Origin: Trileptium ribeirensis
Lineage: Eukaryota; Nematoda; Enoplea; Enoplida; Thoracostomopsidae
Assembly (NCBI GenBank): GCA_030248225.1
Contig: JASANE010011690.1
Coordinates: forward strand, 1 to 64,000
Direction: 5' to 3'
DNA: 64,000 bases
Position numbers and translations under genes: made by a program
The notes under the pieces: model-generated
The model's database searches: none
What the model saw: only the letters and a program-made list of their open reading frames with translations
Told to the model about the DNA's origin: nothing
Shown here: positions 21,721 to 35,194 of the stretch, piece by piece
How the letters are laid out: each line of letters starts with the position of its first letter
Numbering within the stretch: position 1 is the first letter of the stretch

Positions 21721-21801
21721 AATTCATAATGTTTTGGGTTCATAAAATTCACACTTTAATTTTGGCTTTCATTTATCCTAAAATATCGTTGTTAGTAATA
21801 T

Positions 21802-22255
21802 CAAGACTGCATTAGGGAAGATTATGACTCTTCCCTGCACTCGCACGTAAACCCGTGTTTGATGACGCGGGCGTTTTATCGTGACCCCCGCCTAGTTTTT
21901 TTGGAGGGAAGGGGGGTTGAGATGCACTGATCCCGTCCTCCCAGATTTTGCGGGAGTTAGCTAGGACCCCCGCTCCTCAGTCTTTGGGAGTAGGTCGGGC
22001 TCCCCGATTTATGGGGGGTCGGGTTATAAGCAGCTGCTGGTTCAACCGACCCCCCTAAAATGGGGGGTCTGACCTATTCCCCTTCCTCCCAAAAAACTGG
22101 GGGGGGGGAGGGTTCGAGCTACCCTCCCCCAAAATCTGGGAGGTCAGTGCATCTCGATTCCCCCCAAAAACCTGGGGGGGTCATGCCGAAAGTCATCAAA
22201 CACGGGTTTACGTGTGAGCGTAGGAAGTGTCATTCTCTCCCCTAATGCACTCTTG
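21802..22255. mobile_element. GC-rich hairpin MITE, 454 bp, 7-bp target duplication, left arm
   Basis: Inverted ends CAAGACTGCATTAGGG (21802) and the complement of CAAGAGTGCATTAGGG (ending 22255) are flanked by perfect GTAATAT copies (21795-21801 and 22256-22262). The interior is a long imperfect hairpin: CGTAAACCCGTGTTTGATGA near the left end pairs with its complement near the right end, and runs of G and C (for example 22100-22110) pair inward. It is strikingly GC-rich in an AT-rich setting. The superfamily is undetermined (7-bp duplication). No transposase. Confidence 0.75.
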
Positions 22256-22670
22256 GTAATATGAAAATGCTTATTTATTTTTTGTTAGAAGAACGACAAA
22301 ATGTACACTAGAAGGTATAGTAACCAAAATTAGTCGGTAATATCTACCGTCGAAGCCAACCTTAAGCTTGACCTTTCTTAGCTCTCAGTACAAAGGTATC
22401 CGTGTGGGCCGCTCTTATGTAGGGCCATGTCACATATAATTTATGTAGATCCACGAAATGCGGCAGACAACGGCGTATAAATAAGTACTATCTTAAAATT
22501 TATATAATGGTAATTTCAGACAGTTATTGGGTGACAGATATTATTTTGCAACACTTTGTATGAAAATTTGCACAAATACGGGCAATTGTGTGACGAACAA
22601 ATCCAAGAAATGAAACTGTGTTCCATTTTTACATTAATGCATAACTATGTCATCATAATTTGTATTAAAT

Positions 22671-22886
22671 TTACATGTAATTAAATGTAACAAATTGCAC
22701 GAATTGCGCCACGTAATGTGTATGATTATTCACGCATCCTTTGTAAAAATTTAGACACAAGAATTGCATGATTTTCAACACGTAACCTTGTGTGATGTTA
22801 CATTCAGCACATGTATTATAAATTACACACATGAGAGTAATTTTGTGCAGCATGTACGACCATTTGCACAATTTGCACAAACGCAT
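22671..22886 (-). CDS. Unidentified 71-codon frame, identical in both arms, left arm
   Basis: Reads MRLCKLCKWSYMLHKITL at its start and is rich in C, N, Y and H. The translated product is identical to that at 34564-34779. The DNA is built from loosely repeated TTGCACAATT-type words (more such words lie at 22540-22620), and the whole neighbourhood is nearly identical between the arms, so identity alone does not prove coding. No family recognised. Confidence 0.15.
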   Translation of the reverse strand: MRLCKLCKWSYMLHKITLMCVIYNTCAECNITQGYVLKIMQFLCLNFYKGCVNNHTHYVAQFVQFVTFNYM

Positions 22887-23021
22887 AAATAATTTGTGTA
22901 AAATTTTAGATTCAAACTTTAGGTGAATTTTATTTCATACCAATATTTATAAAAAATCAGGCAATAAATATATATGATATAAAATATATAGAAATACATA
23001 TAATATAAGATATGTTTAATT

Positions 23022-23027
<6 letters not shown>

Positions 23028-23090
<63 letters not shown>
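23028..23090. repeat. (TA)n microsatellite, left arm
   Basis: About 30 uninterrupted TA dinucleotides. Confidence 0.95.
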
Positions 23091-23093
<3 letters not shown>

Positions 23094-23371
23094 GCAATAT
23101 ATACATACATTGCAGTTCAGGTTTTATTCATCGCTCGGCAAAAGCTTATTCAACATTGGACGTTAATAAGCAATACATTAAATTGTTCTCCAAAATTTAG
23201 TTCATTTCTCACGCGAATATTCGATACCGAAATTGTTTTTTTGTAATTTTAGGTGCAAAATTATTGATGCTTATCGAATCTTCAGTGTATGTACGTATGT
23301 TTTGCTTGTATTGCTAGGATCGTTAAGTTCACATAGCTCTAACTATAGTTTTAAAAAGCGCTTGCTGCATG

Positions 23372-23677
23372 TTAGTGTCCATGACTAGCAGAAAAGAAGC
23401 CACACGCATAGGCAGTGTGACAACCAGGGCCTAAACCCCACCTAATGCAGCTGGAGTTCGTCCTTGTGCAATGGATTAGAACTGTTCCGTTCGTTTTGAT
23501 ATTCACATTCCAGTTACGTTTTGAAGCATTATTGAAATTTATGTACAAAGATTCCCCGGTGTAGCTACACCGGATAGAAGTCTTAAAAGCATTAAGGGTT
23601 TCATTTACCGCTGCGACAATAGATTGTATTTGGTCCTCTTTCCAATAAGAAATAGACAATAAACAATTGCGCACCAA
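23372..23677 (-). CDS. Unidentified 101-codon frame with several cysteines, left arm
   Basis: The product includes SIVAAVNETLNAFKTSIRCS, then NASKRNWNVNIKTNGTV and a Cys/Gly/Ser-rich end. Possible N-glycosylation sites (NET, NAS, NGT) and cysteines would suit a small secreted or extracellular fragment, but no signal peptide or family is recognised. In the right arm one TAG interrupts it, and the remainder is identical. It overlaps a second frame (23605-23802) in another register. Confidence 0.2.
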   Translation of the reverse strand: MVRNCLLSISYWKEDQIQSIVAAVNETLNAFKTSIRCSYTGESLYINFNNASKRNWNVNIKTNGTVLIHCTRTNSSCIRWGLGPGCHTAYACGFFSASHGH

Positions 23678-23802
23678 AGTGTAACTGTATAGCAGTTAAT
23701 GATATTTTCATATAGGTAATTCGTAAAATTGAAATATACTGTTCTAGCCTTAGTGCAAAATTGTATTTTTGCGTTTTGGCCTAGTGTATCTGCGCATGTC
23801 AA

Positions 23803-26640
23803 CGTATTTCATATTCGAGCGGTTCAGATTTGAATTTGGCTGAAATACATCACCTAAAGTAATTTAATTCATGTGAAACAGCGTTAAACTTATTCTTTTA
23901 AGTCGAACAGCATTTCCTTTGTTTATGTATACGACTGCTGGGTTGAATTTACGCCTCGGTGAATAGATACAATCAGTAAATTGTGATAAATAGATTTTGA
24001 AGTTGAGCACCAGTGTTGATCAAGCAACAAATATTTTTTGTTGCGTTGTTGAGACATATGTGATATGTAATGCGTTTAATAGGTATAAAAATGCTAAACA
24101 ACTCTTGCTTTTACAGCACCTGATTCAATGTGTATAATATGGCATAGTTTACTATTACTGACAAATTATTCTGTTACTTAATTATGATATTGCTCTCAGA
24201 CACAAAAATTAAAATGTTACAAACATTTATTCTAAGCAATGTAACCTTTAAAGGCGAAAATCGAAGTACTTGTTATAACGTTTTTGATGTAAATAAGCCT
24301 TAGTATTAACTTCCCGTCCTGTGTAAAAACTTAAACTAAGATCTCGGCCCGACCCTCTGCACGCCCGCACTAAGGTGTTCTTTTTCTAGGCATAGGATAC
24401 CTAAAGGTGATATGGATCCGTATTGTTATGTATGCGATTGTATTTAAATGAAAAATGAAAGGTACAGCCGTACAATGCAGTTGCTCCGTACTGATATTGT
24501 AATACATGATAACATCAGAGAGGATAACTAATATATGGTACTCTTTTGTTATGCCCACTTTTAAATAAACGTAGAGCAAGAGGTTTTTTGCTTCTTAATT
24601 TTATTGCTGCTGTTTGAAGTTTCACTTTTTTAAAAACGAGTCCTTTTATAAACGAGTCCTTAGTCGCAGGCCTTAGTTTTAGTCCTACCTACGACAGTAC
24701 CATAGCGAATATCCTGTCCATGGTAACGTAAACTTATTCGACTAATTATTACAAGATTAACGTCTAAAGTTACGAGAGGCTGTGTTCTTCAGCAAATGTC
24801 TTTCGTAGTGTTTTAAGAAATAATAACTTAAAAATTTTAAGCTATGTAGTGAATCAGCAGCGATTAAGAATTTGGAGCTTACAAAAAGACAACCTGTGAA
24901 TCTGGGGATTCAAAGATTGTCTTGATTTCGAACTTCTAACACATTAATGTGCTATATGAATGGGAAAATTGCCATTTATCATATACATATTGAGCAAATT
25001 ATGAGCAGATTATGATACAAATTGTAGCAAAGATGACAATGTTTACAAAATTATGAGCAATTGCGACATTTGCAAAATTCACCCACCCTCGCTCCATTGC
25101 GCTCCTTCGCTGCTATACAGAAACCATCTACCATTCAATACGCCGAAGGAACTTGAACACCTATGATTATACAATTCTAATCGATTAAGTTATTTATTAA
25201 AGAATACCGTTGATTTTGTGGCCCTGCCATCGATTACACATTTAAAATAGCCATAATTCGCAGAAAATCAACTTTAGCTGAAACCTAGCTGAAAACATGG
25301 GAAAATCTAAAATTATGTACTTCTTTGACCTTAGTTTTGTAATTCATTATCATCATTTGGAAATGGCTACATGATCTGCGGATATGTGTGTCGGTCTAGC
25401 TTCATCGGAAAAATGTGGTGATCAAAATCCCGCTTCTCAATAATACATTAATAACCGTTGGGTAGGAAACTATAACTCGAGTCAAACAATTGCTTCACTA
25501 CTACCGCGTTAATTTAAACATTTGAAAGACATGTGGTAGCACCAGATTTGATTCCGCTCAGAATATCTAACAATGGGTATTTAAAGAATACTAAATTTCT
25601 ACACAATGTGGATTCACCAGATGGTATGTACAGCGTAAAAAATTCAACCTGCTCAGCGACTATTTTTGTGGAAATATGCTGGTACATGGCTAAGATACTA
25701 CACAGCTAGGTTCTATACACGTATAACTGGCATCCTAGCAAATGGTTGTAATCTTGAATGAACGGGGCTTTAGGATCGGCGAACACAATTACTAATTCAT
25801 TTCTATCCTCGATCTAATTTAAGGATATTTTGCCTAGGATTTTACATGTTCTGTCTATAAACACTTCTAAAGAGTTTATTAATCCACATGTTGCCTTGGC
25901 TAATGAGGTAACGTCCCGTCATACTTATTTCAAATCTTTTGTCAGGGAATTTCTGTTTTGTCGTTTTTCTGGATCACCCATGTTTTAATATTACTGACCC
26001 CAGAACCATTCGCTGTCTGTGAACGACGATTTTTAGAAGAATCGAACAGCCACTTATAATTCTAGCAGGAATCCAGATGTCAAAAATCCGAAACAAGAAA
26101 AATTTTCTTGTAAAATGGGCCGGGGGCACCAATATAAAGCAGAGGTACAGCCTACCAGTTCCACCCCCTGGCCACGGCTCTGCCTGTCAACCGCAATTAT
26201 CTCGTTTATATTACCGCTCATTTCACCTTTATCACTGCATGGTCACACTTAAATTTTTGTGCTGTAAACATCTGGCCTACTTTTATCACATATAATGAAA
26301 ATGAAATAGTTGTGTTTTCGTATTTGCTAGCTTACGTTTGCAGGTAATAAAATAATTGACGCGTGTTTGATTAAATGACTTAAACTTTTTATCGGTCAGA
26401 CGGCGTTGCATATTTTTTCATGTTTTCCACGTTGCATTTATATAATCTTGTTTTTTTTTCAGAATTATTTTTGGCATACTTTCATAGTAGTTTTCACAAT
26501 ACGTATATTACTCAGCTTTCATAAATATTTTGAAATATAGTTTTTAATTATCAATACTGAAGAGTTTTCTTTTCACTTACTTTTGGACGTAATTGCTAAT
26601 CCATTACATGTATATTCATTTTGGCATGATTCTACGAGCC
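23803..26640. other. AT-rich inner arm, no gene seen, left arm
   Basis: About 2.8 kb, nearly identical to the mirror (30815-33640). It contains a 17-bp perfect palindrome CAAGAAAAATTTTCTTG at about 26095 and a short word-repetitive tract at 24980-25080. No recognisable protein or RNA. Confidence 0.6.
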
Positions 26641-29600
26641 CTCGGACCCCTTTTGATTTATGCAATAGGTTTTGTGGGTTTTAGTCTAATGTTGTTAATT
26701 GGTCATATTTCCAGGTATAAAAGTTTTAGACATTTGCAAAACTGATAAGTTGATTCGTTCGCAAGGTCTACTATGACCACAATTGTCGCTTGCTTGCAGG
26801 GCAACCGCTGGCTGTGCAATCGTGGGTTGACCCACCTTCTAACTATTTTTTGTTTGGAGTGCTAATTTTATATAATTCTGTTTCACGTTTTTCAATTCAT
26901 AAAATTTCCGAAAACTTACGTGGAAAAAGCACCATATATATTTTATCTTCCACACTTTCGAAGCTTCTGCGGATTCCAGGAAGAAGGGCCTCAAATTAGG
27001 CCAGTTGCGACACCGAAAACGGGTTAGGCCCAAAAATCGGGAAAATCGCAGGTGACAGTATTTTTGAAATATATACTTTATTTTATTAAAAACAGCATTT
27101 TACATCGTTGAAAACAGCTTGAAGTTAAAATTTACGTAATTGATGCGCCACCAGCGCTGAATTTTATTACAATTAGATGTCCCGTGATTATTAATCTTCC
27201 ATTGTCAAAATTGCATTTTCGGTTTCGACCAAAATATATCGGGCTTGGAATTGACTAGTGAAAGGTGCACTTTAGCGGGTGAGGTTCCCGATAGTGGCTG
27301 CATTTGGCCAAATAGTGACAGAACATCTTTTCGTCTATATCGAAAGCCCGGCAATTTTGCCGTGTTTAGAAAACGTTCATATTATTGCGTAAATTATGAA
27401 ATAATATGATAAGATCCAAAACTGTAATGCTGTTAAAATTCAGCGGAATTAAAATTTCTCAGTAGAATAATTCGGACTCTTTTAAAATTTGAGCCAGCAA
27501 CAGTTTCTTAGTTTGCAGAAACATTATGTTACGAGGTCTGAAGGATGAACCAAGTATTCATAACAAACATTCAGCTCTGATTTATATATACGTTCTTATA
27601 TTATACAGCCAAGAGTGAAATTTGCATGTGAAGAACTAACTTTGTGCCCAACCAAAATTTTTATATATATAGAGTGCAGGCATATAATCCATTCTATCGG
27701 CATAACCAATAGTTTCATCGATGCAAGGCAACCGAAAACAATTCTAATTAACCAAATATTGCGGCTAAATATAGCCATATAGAGATGAAACGATGAGCAG
27801 ACTAATACATTTTTAATATGACTGCCGTTTGTTGACCTATTTCATAGCTGGCGCGGGTATATAAACTTGTTCTTTGTACGTCCAATACCAAGTACGCAGC
27901 CAGACTTCTATGCCCTGGGTGAGGAAGCCAAAATCAGGTGATTAAAAAATTTTTATCGCTAAAATATTTTATTAGGTGATATCTAAACAGCGTTTGCAAA
28001 AAGCCAAAAATCAGAGAAAACATCTGCATATGTATAAAGACGACTGATAAGTAGAGATAAAAATTTTGGAATGTTTTTATCTTTTAAAATGCCTTTCAAT
28101 AATTTTCTCAGGACCCAATGTAATCTCAGGCGAGGGCCATTGCCCTTCCTGGCCCGCCCGGCCACGTGCTTGTGCACTACTTCATCATGTTCCAACTAAA
28201 ATGATTCAAACGTTTGGCTGGTTCTATTTGAAGTGAATTTTTAAATTATTTTACATTTATCTCGATACTTCTATAAGGATGGTCAGTTAATTCCAGGACT
28301 TATAGGTTTTATTAAACACGAGCGTGATTGAGTTTTGTAGGCCATGTTAAAACAATTTAAATTTTAACCTCTGCCTACACACTTAGCATTAGTGCCCACA
28401 ATTATGAGGGGTTAGTTGGGGTAACGAACTGTTATTTCAACTATAATGTAAGATCGACAATTTCGGTAAAAGTTGCTAAAATTGCGGACATTGTTATTTT
28501 TACTTCAAAACGTTGGTTTTGCGGCAAATATTACATACAATATACATAAACCTCCCCTAATTCGGATAGATTTCGACAAACACGTTGGCCATATAAGATA
28601 TACATGCCCAATTTGAAGTGTAGTTAAAATTAAGGACCTGGAGTATTATGAACCAAAATTTTTTCCATATAAATATCTACTAGTATTTTAATGACCTAAT
28701 ATACAATGTTCTACGCATTGGAGACACGATTGTCGTACAATTAAACCATAAATTTTTCTTATAATTTGAAGTTTTTGAAAATAGTGCTTAAGTAAAGTCG
28801 CTTCCTTTATTCGAAATATAAAACCAAGACGCAAAATAAAAGGTTCAAACAGCCGTCATGTCTTCCTGACTTTTTTTTCATGTTTCATGACGGGCGGGAT
28901 ATGAATACGAATCAAAATACATAGTATTCGGTTCTCCTTTGTAGATTCGTTCGCTTTGATTTTAGCATTGAAATACGGCACCTTTCGCCGATAATCATTA
29001 TAATACTGCTCATTTGTGCGAAATCTGATGAAATTCAATCGCATGAAAAAATTTAGCTCAGAAAACAGCAGTGGGGCGTTGGACTGAATATAGGAAACGA
29101 AAAACAAATACACGAAGCAAAGCGAAAGCTAGCATATGTCAAATTATGTCAAAACAAATAAGGTATTATGTCAGCGGCCAATACTGCTGATTGACAACAA
29201 AATGTTGTAGGCAAAGCGAATGCCGCCGAACAATATTAGATGCTACGCTGGGATCGCTTGGATTGATGTCTGTAAATTATAAGGAATGCATAATACATGT
29301 AAAAAATTTTATTATTCGATGTGGATCTTGTTAAATAAACCGTCATTCTTACATTTTAATTCGGACAATGACATTTTTTTGTCAATTTATAAAACTCATT
29401 AGACTCATTTCGGTCTTTATACTAAAATTTACTCAAATATATCATTTTAAGATATTGTACGCTGTTTAAGTATTGTGATAATACGCTGGTCCATCGTGTG
29501 TTATTGTTTATGTTATCGATTTGTTAGAAAAGCACAATATTTGCTACAAATTTTCGAAACACATTCAATTTTTACATGTTCTTTTTAGTATAGGAGCCAA

Positions 29601-30814
29601 TGTATCGACACGGGCTTAACATGTTGCAATCACAAAAATAAAATTTCAGAGCTGGCATAATATACATTTATTTTAGCGTTTAATAGCAATGACCCGAATT
29701 GATTGCTACATATCTAATGTTTGTCCACGTGGCAGTAGTGTTGTTTTAATAATCCCCATGTAATATTTATTGTTGCTGTATGACTTGGTGTAATTACTCC
29801 ATGTAATATGACATTTGCGTACTTCAAGCTATTACTACGGCAGCAGCACAGGACGACTACTGCCCATTGCAGTTAGCGAAATGCAGTCTATGAAATTAAG
29901 TATTAAATCGTAAAGGTAATTTCAGTATGAAATTAAGGGTTAATGTTTCAATTCAAATAATGTCGTCCACGAAGTTGCACTACATACAAATTACAATTCC
30001 AATAGTACGGAAGACCATCGGTTCAACCAAAAATGTATTTGTGTCGTTATGACAAAAGACAAACTATTTAATAGTGTTCTCATTTTTTCGGGTTTCCGAA
30101 TTGGTGCAACAGTATCAGAGTTAAAAAGGCACCCAGTCATAATACGATGCTCTCAATTTTAACGCACAAAACCTGGAAGGAAAGAAATTTTCGTTATCCT
30201 TCCTGTATATGTATGCAATATTAATTTAATATCCGACATGGAAATGTGACAAATAATATGGTGTGTTGAAGAATGCATTCGGTTTTATTAACATTCTTCT
30301 AAATTAGTAAAATGTTTAGCTAAAAGAATTTATGTATGCCTCATCATCACAGTCTACTTTAGTTTATATCGTTGGTCATGCCATAAACCGCGACAGAAAA
30401 TATGGCGTTTTGAAGAGTGCATTCAGTTTTTCTAGCATTCTTTTAAACTAGTAAAAAGTTACACTAAAACGATTTAGGTATGCCTTAGCCTCACTGTCTA
30501 CTTTAGGCTATATTACTCCTTGGTCATGCCATAAATTGTGGGTGACATTATGATACATTTGACGTAGACATCACCAATTTTATGGGCGTTATTGTGCATA
30601 ATTCTACTCTCATAATGAGTATATATAGGTTATATGGTTTATATAACATAAAACGGAAAATATATAAAACGATCTCTGGCAACGCGCATAGGTTTTACGT
30701 TTCACATGTATTTCATGTATGTACGCTGAAATTTGCGCTAACGCAAGAGATATGTTGTGGTTATAGCTTAGCCAGTAGGCACTATATCGGTATGGTTAAA
30801 TCAAATAAAATCGG
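26641..30814. other. Unique spacer between the giant arms
   Basis: 4.2 kb with no counterpart elsewhere in the window. Matching between the arms fades at about 26610-26660 and 30800-30850. Only short frames occur (26839-27033 minus, 27983-28195 minus, 28856-29113 minus, 30582-30881 plus). None is recognised, and no transposase or recombinase is seen. Confidence 0.7.
30255..30539 (+). repeat. 144-bp imperfect direct duplication in the spacer
   Basis: Copy 1 at 30255-30392 and copy 2 at 30399-30539 both run from AATATGG through a GAATGCATTC-like block to TTGGTCATGCCATAAA. Identity is roughly 75-80% by eye. Confidence 0.8.
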
Positions 30815-33640
30815 GTTCCTCATCCGCGCCCAAAATGGATATACATGTAATGGATTAGCAATTACGTCCAAAAGTAAGTGAAAAGAAAACTCTTCAGTAT
30901 TGATAATTAAAAACTATGTTTAAAAATATTTATGAAAGCTGAGTAATATACGTATTGTGAAAACTACTATGAAAGTATGCCAAAAATAATTCTGAAAAAA
31001 AAACAAGATTATATAAATGCAACGTGGAAAACATGAAAAAATATGCAACGCCGTCTGACCGATAAAAAGTTTAAGTCATTTAATCAAACACGCGTCAATT
31101 ATTTTATTACCTGCAAACGTAAGCTAGCAAATACGAAAACACAACTATTTCATTTTCATTATATGTGATAAAAGTAGGCCAGATGTTTACAGCACAAAAA
31201 TTTAAGTGTGACCATGCAGTGATAAAGGTGAAATGAGCGGTAATATAAACGAGATAATTGCGGTTGTCAGGCAGAGCCTTTGCCAGGGGGGTGGAACTGG
31301 TAGGCTGTACCTCTGCTTTATATTGGTGCCCCGGCCCATTTTACAAGAAAATTTTTCTTGTTTCGGATTTTTGACATCTGGATTCCTGCTAGAATTATAA
31401 GTGGCTGTTCGATTCTTCTAAAAATCGTCGTTCACAGACAGCGAATGGTTCTGGGGTCAGTAATATTAAAACATGGGTGATCCAGAAAAACGACAAAACA
31501 GAAATTCCCTGACAAAAGATTTGAAATAAGTATGACAAAACATTACCTCATTAGCCAAGGCAACATGTGGATTAATAAACTCTTTAGAAGTGTTTATAGA
31601 CAGAACATGTAAAATCCTAGGCAAAATATCCTTAAATTAGATCGAGGATAGAAATGAATTAGTAATTGTGTTCGCCGATCCTAAAGCCCCGTTCATTCAA
31701 GATTACAACCATTTGCTAGGATGCCAGTTATACGTGTATAGAACCTAGCTGTGTAGTATCTTAGCCATGTACCAGCATATTTCCACAAAAATAGTCGCTG
31801 AGCAGGTTGAATTTTTTACGCTGTACATACCATCTGGTGAATCCACATTGTGTAGAAATTTAGTATTCTTTAAATACCCATTGTTAGATATTCTGAGCGG
31901 AATCAAATCTGGTGCTACCACATGTCTTTCAAATGTTTAAATTAACGCGGTAGTAGTGAAGCAATTGTTTGACTCGAGTTATAGTTTCCTACCCAACGGT
32001 TATTAATGTATTATTGAGAAGCGGGATTTTGATCACCACATTTTTCCGATGAAGCTAGACCGACACACATATCCGCAGATCATGTAGCCATTTCCAAATG
32101 ATGATAATGAATTACAAAACTAAGGTCAAAGAAGTACATAATTTTAGATTTTCCCATGTTTTCAGCTAGGTTTCAGCTAAAGTTGATTTTCTGCGAATTA
32201 TGGCTATTTTAAATGTTTAATCGATGGCAAGGCCACCAAATCAACGGTATTCTTTAATAAATAACTTAATCGATTAGAATTGTATAATCATAGGTGTTCA
32301 AGTTCCTTCGGCGTATTGAATGGTAGATGGTTTCTGTATAGCAGCGAAGGAGCGCAATGGAGCGAGGGTGGGTGAATTTTGCAAATGTCGCAATTGCTCA
32401 TAATTTTGTAAACATTGTCATCTTTGCTACAATTTGTATCATAATCTGCTCATAATTTGCTCAATATGTATATGATAAATGGCAATTTTCCCATTCATAT
32501 AGCACATTAATGTGTTAGAAGTTCGAAATCAAGACAATCTTTGAATCCCCAGATTCACAGGTTGTCTTTTTGTAAGCTCCAAATTCTTAATCGCTGCTGA
32601 TTCACTACATAGCTTAAAATTTTTAAGTTATTATTTCTTAAAACACTACGAAAGACATTTGCTGAAGAACACAGCCTCTCGTAACTTTAGACGTTAATCT
32701 TGTAATAATTAGTCGAATAAGTTTACGTTACCATGGACAGGATATTCGCTATGGTACTGTCGTAGGTAGGGACTAAAACTAAGGCCTGCGACTAAGGACT
32801 CGTTTATAAAAGGACTCGTTTTTAAAAAAGTGAAACTTCAAACAGCAGCAATAAAATTAAGAAGCAAAAAACCTCTTGCTCTACGTTTATTTAAAAGTGG
32901 GCATAACAAAAGAGTACCATATATTAGTTATCCTCTCTGATGTTATCATGTATTACAATATCAGTACGGAGCAACTGCATTGTACGGCTGTACCTTCATT
33001 TTTCATTTAAATACAATCGCATACATAACAATACGGATCCATATCACCTTTTAGGTATCCTATGCCTAGAAAAAGAACACCTTAGTGCGGGCGTGCAGAG
33101 GGTGGGCCGAGATATTAGTTTAAGTTTTTACACAGGACGGGAAGTTAATACTAAGGCTTATTTACATCAAAAACGTTATAACAAGTACTTCGATTTTCGC
33201 CTTTAAAGGTTACATTGCTTAGAATAAATGTTTGTAACATTTTAATTTTTGTGTCTGAGAGCAATATCATAATTAAGTAACAGAATAATTTGTCAGTAAT
33301 AGTAAACTATGCCATATTATACACATTGAATCAGGTGCTGTAAAAGCAAGAGTTGTTTAGCATTTTTATACCTATTAAACGCATTACATATCACATATGT
33401 CTCAACAACGCAACAAAAAATATTTGTTGCTTGATCAACACTGGTGCTCAACTTCAAAATCTATTTATCACAATTTACTGATTGTATCTATTCACCGAGG
33501 CGTAAATTCAACCCAGCAGTCGTATACATAAACAAAGGAAATGCTGTTCGACTTAAAAGAATAAGTTTAACGCTGTTTCACATGAATTAAATTACTTTAG
33601 GTGATGTATTTCAGCCAAATTCAAATCTGAACCGCTCGAA
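30815..33640. other. AT-rich inner arm, no gene seen, right arm
   Basis: Mirror of 23803-26640. The frame at 32940-33206 is not shared intact by the left arm and is not recognised. Confidence 0.6.
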
Positions 33641-33829
33641 TATGAAATACGTTGACATGCGCAGATACACTAGGCCAAAACGCAAAAATACAATTTTGCA
33701 CTAAGGCTAGAACAGTATATTTCAATTTTACGAATTACCTATATGAAAATATCATTAACTGCTATACAGTTACACTTTGGTGCGCAATTGTTTATTGTCT
33801 ATTTCTTATTGGAAATAGGACGAAATACA

Positions 33830-34083
33830 ATCTATTGTCGCAGCGGTAAATGAAACCCTTAATGCTTTTTAGACTTCTATCCGGTGTAGCTACACCGGGG
33901 AATCTTTGTACATAAATTTCAATAATGCTTCAAAACGTAACTGGAATGTGAATATCAAAACGAACGGAACAGTTCTAATCCATTGCACAAGGACGAACTC
34001 CAGCTGCATTAGGTGGGGTTTAGGCCCTGGTTGTCACACTGCCTATGCGTGTGGCTTCTTTTCTGCTAGTCATGGACACTAAC
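33830..34083 (+). pseudogene. Mirror of the 101-codon frame, one stop, right arm
   Basis: Reads AAVNETLNAF, then a TAG (33870-33872) where the left arm has an AAG lysine codon, then continues TSIRCSYTGESLYINF to the same end. Apart from this lesion the sequence is unchanged. It supports either a recent loss or no coding role. Confidence 0.2.
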
Positions 34084-34361
34084 ATGCAGCAAGCGCTTTT
34101 TAAAACTATAGTTAGAGCTATGTGAACTTAACGATCCTAGCAATACAAGCAAAACATACGTACATACACTGAAGATTCGATAAGCATCAATAATTTTGCA
34201 CCTAAAATTACAAAAAAACAATTTCGGTATCAAATATGCGCGTGAGAAATGAACTAAATTTTGGAGAACAATTTAATGTATTGCTTATTAACGTCCAATG
34301 TTGAATAAGCTTTTGCCGAACAATGAATAAAACCTGAACTGCAATGTATGTATATATATTC

Positions 34362-34365
<4 letters not shown>

Positions 34366-34428
<63 letters not shown>
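34366..34428. repeat. (TA)n microsatellite, right arm
   Basis: About 31 TA dinucleotides, mirror of 23028-23090. The flanks differ slightly (CATAAATA insert). Confidence 0.95.
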
Positions 34429-34431
<3 letters not shown>

Positions 34432-34563
34432 TAAACATATCTTATATTATATGTATTTCTATATATTTTATATCATATATATTTATTGCCTGATTTTTTA
34501 TAAATATTGGTATGAAATAAAATTCACCTAAAGTTTGAATCTAAAATTTTACACAAATTATTT

Positions 34564-34779
34564 ATGCGTTTGTGCAAATTGTGCAAATGGTCGTACATGC
34601 TGCACAAAATTACTCTCATGTGTGTAATTTATAATACATGTGCTGAATGTAACATCACACAAGGTTACGTGTTGAAAATCATGCAATTCTTGTGTCTAAA
34701 TTTTTACAAAGGATGCGTGAATAATCATACACATTACGTGGCGCAATTCGTGCAATTTGTTACATTTAATTACATGTAA
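34564..34779 (+). CDS. Unidentified 71-codon frame, right arm
   Basis: Mirror of 22671-22886 with the same 71 residues. It may be only a chance frame in word-repetitive DNA. Confidence 0.15.
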   Translation: MRLCKLCKWSYMLHKITLMCVIYNTCAECNITQGYVLKIMQFLCLNFYKGCVNNHTHYVAQFVQFVTFNYM

Positions 34780-35194
34780 ATTTAATACAAATTATGATGA
34801 CATAGTTATGCATTAATGTAAAAAATGGGTACACAGTTTCATTCTGGATTTGTTCGTCACACAATTGCCCGTATTTGTGCAAATTTTCATACAAAGTGTT
34901 GCAAAATAATATCTGTCACCCAATAACTGTCTGAAATTACCATTATATAAATTTTAAGATAGTACTTATTTATACGCCGTTGTCTGCCGCATTTCGTGGA
35001 TCTACATAAATTATATGTGACATGGCCCTACATAAGAGCGGCCCACACGGATACCTTTGTACTGAGAGCTAAGAAAGGTCAAGCTTAAGGTTGGCTTCGA
35101 CGGTAGATATTACCGACTAATTTTGGTTACTATACCTTCTAGTGTACATTTTGTCGTTCTTCTAACAAAAAATAAATAAGCATTTTCATATTAC

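Noticed and set aside
23012..23200. Protein frame made of alternating Ile-Tyr
   Set aside because: Translation of the (TA)n microsatellite.
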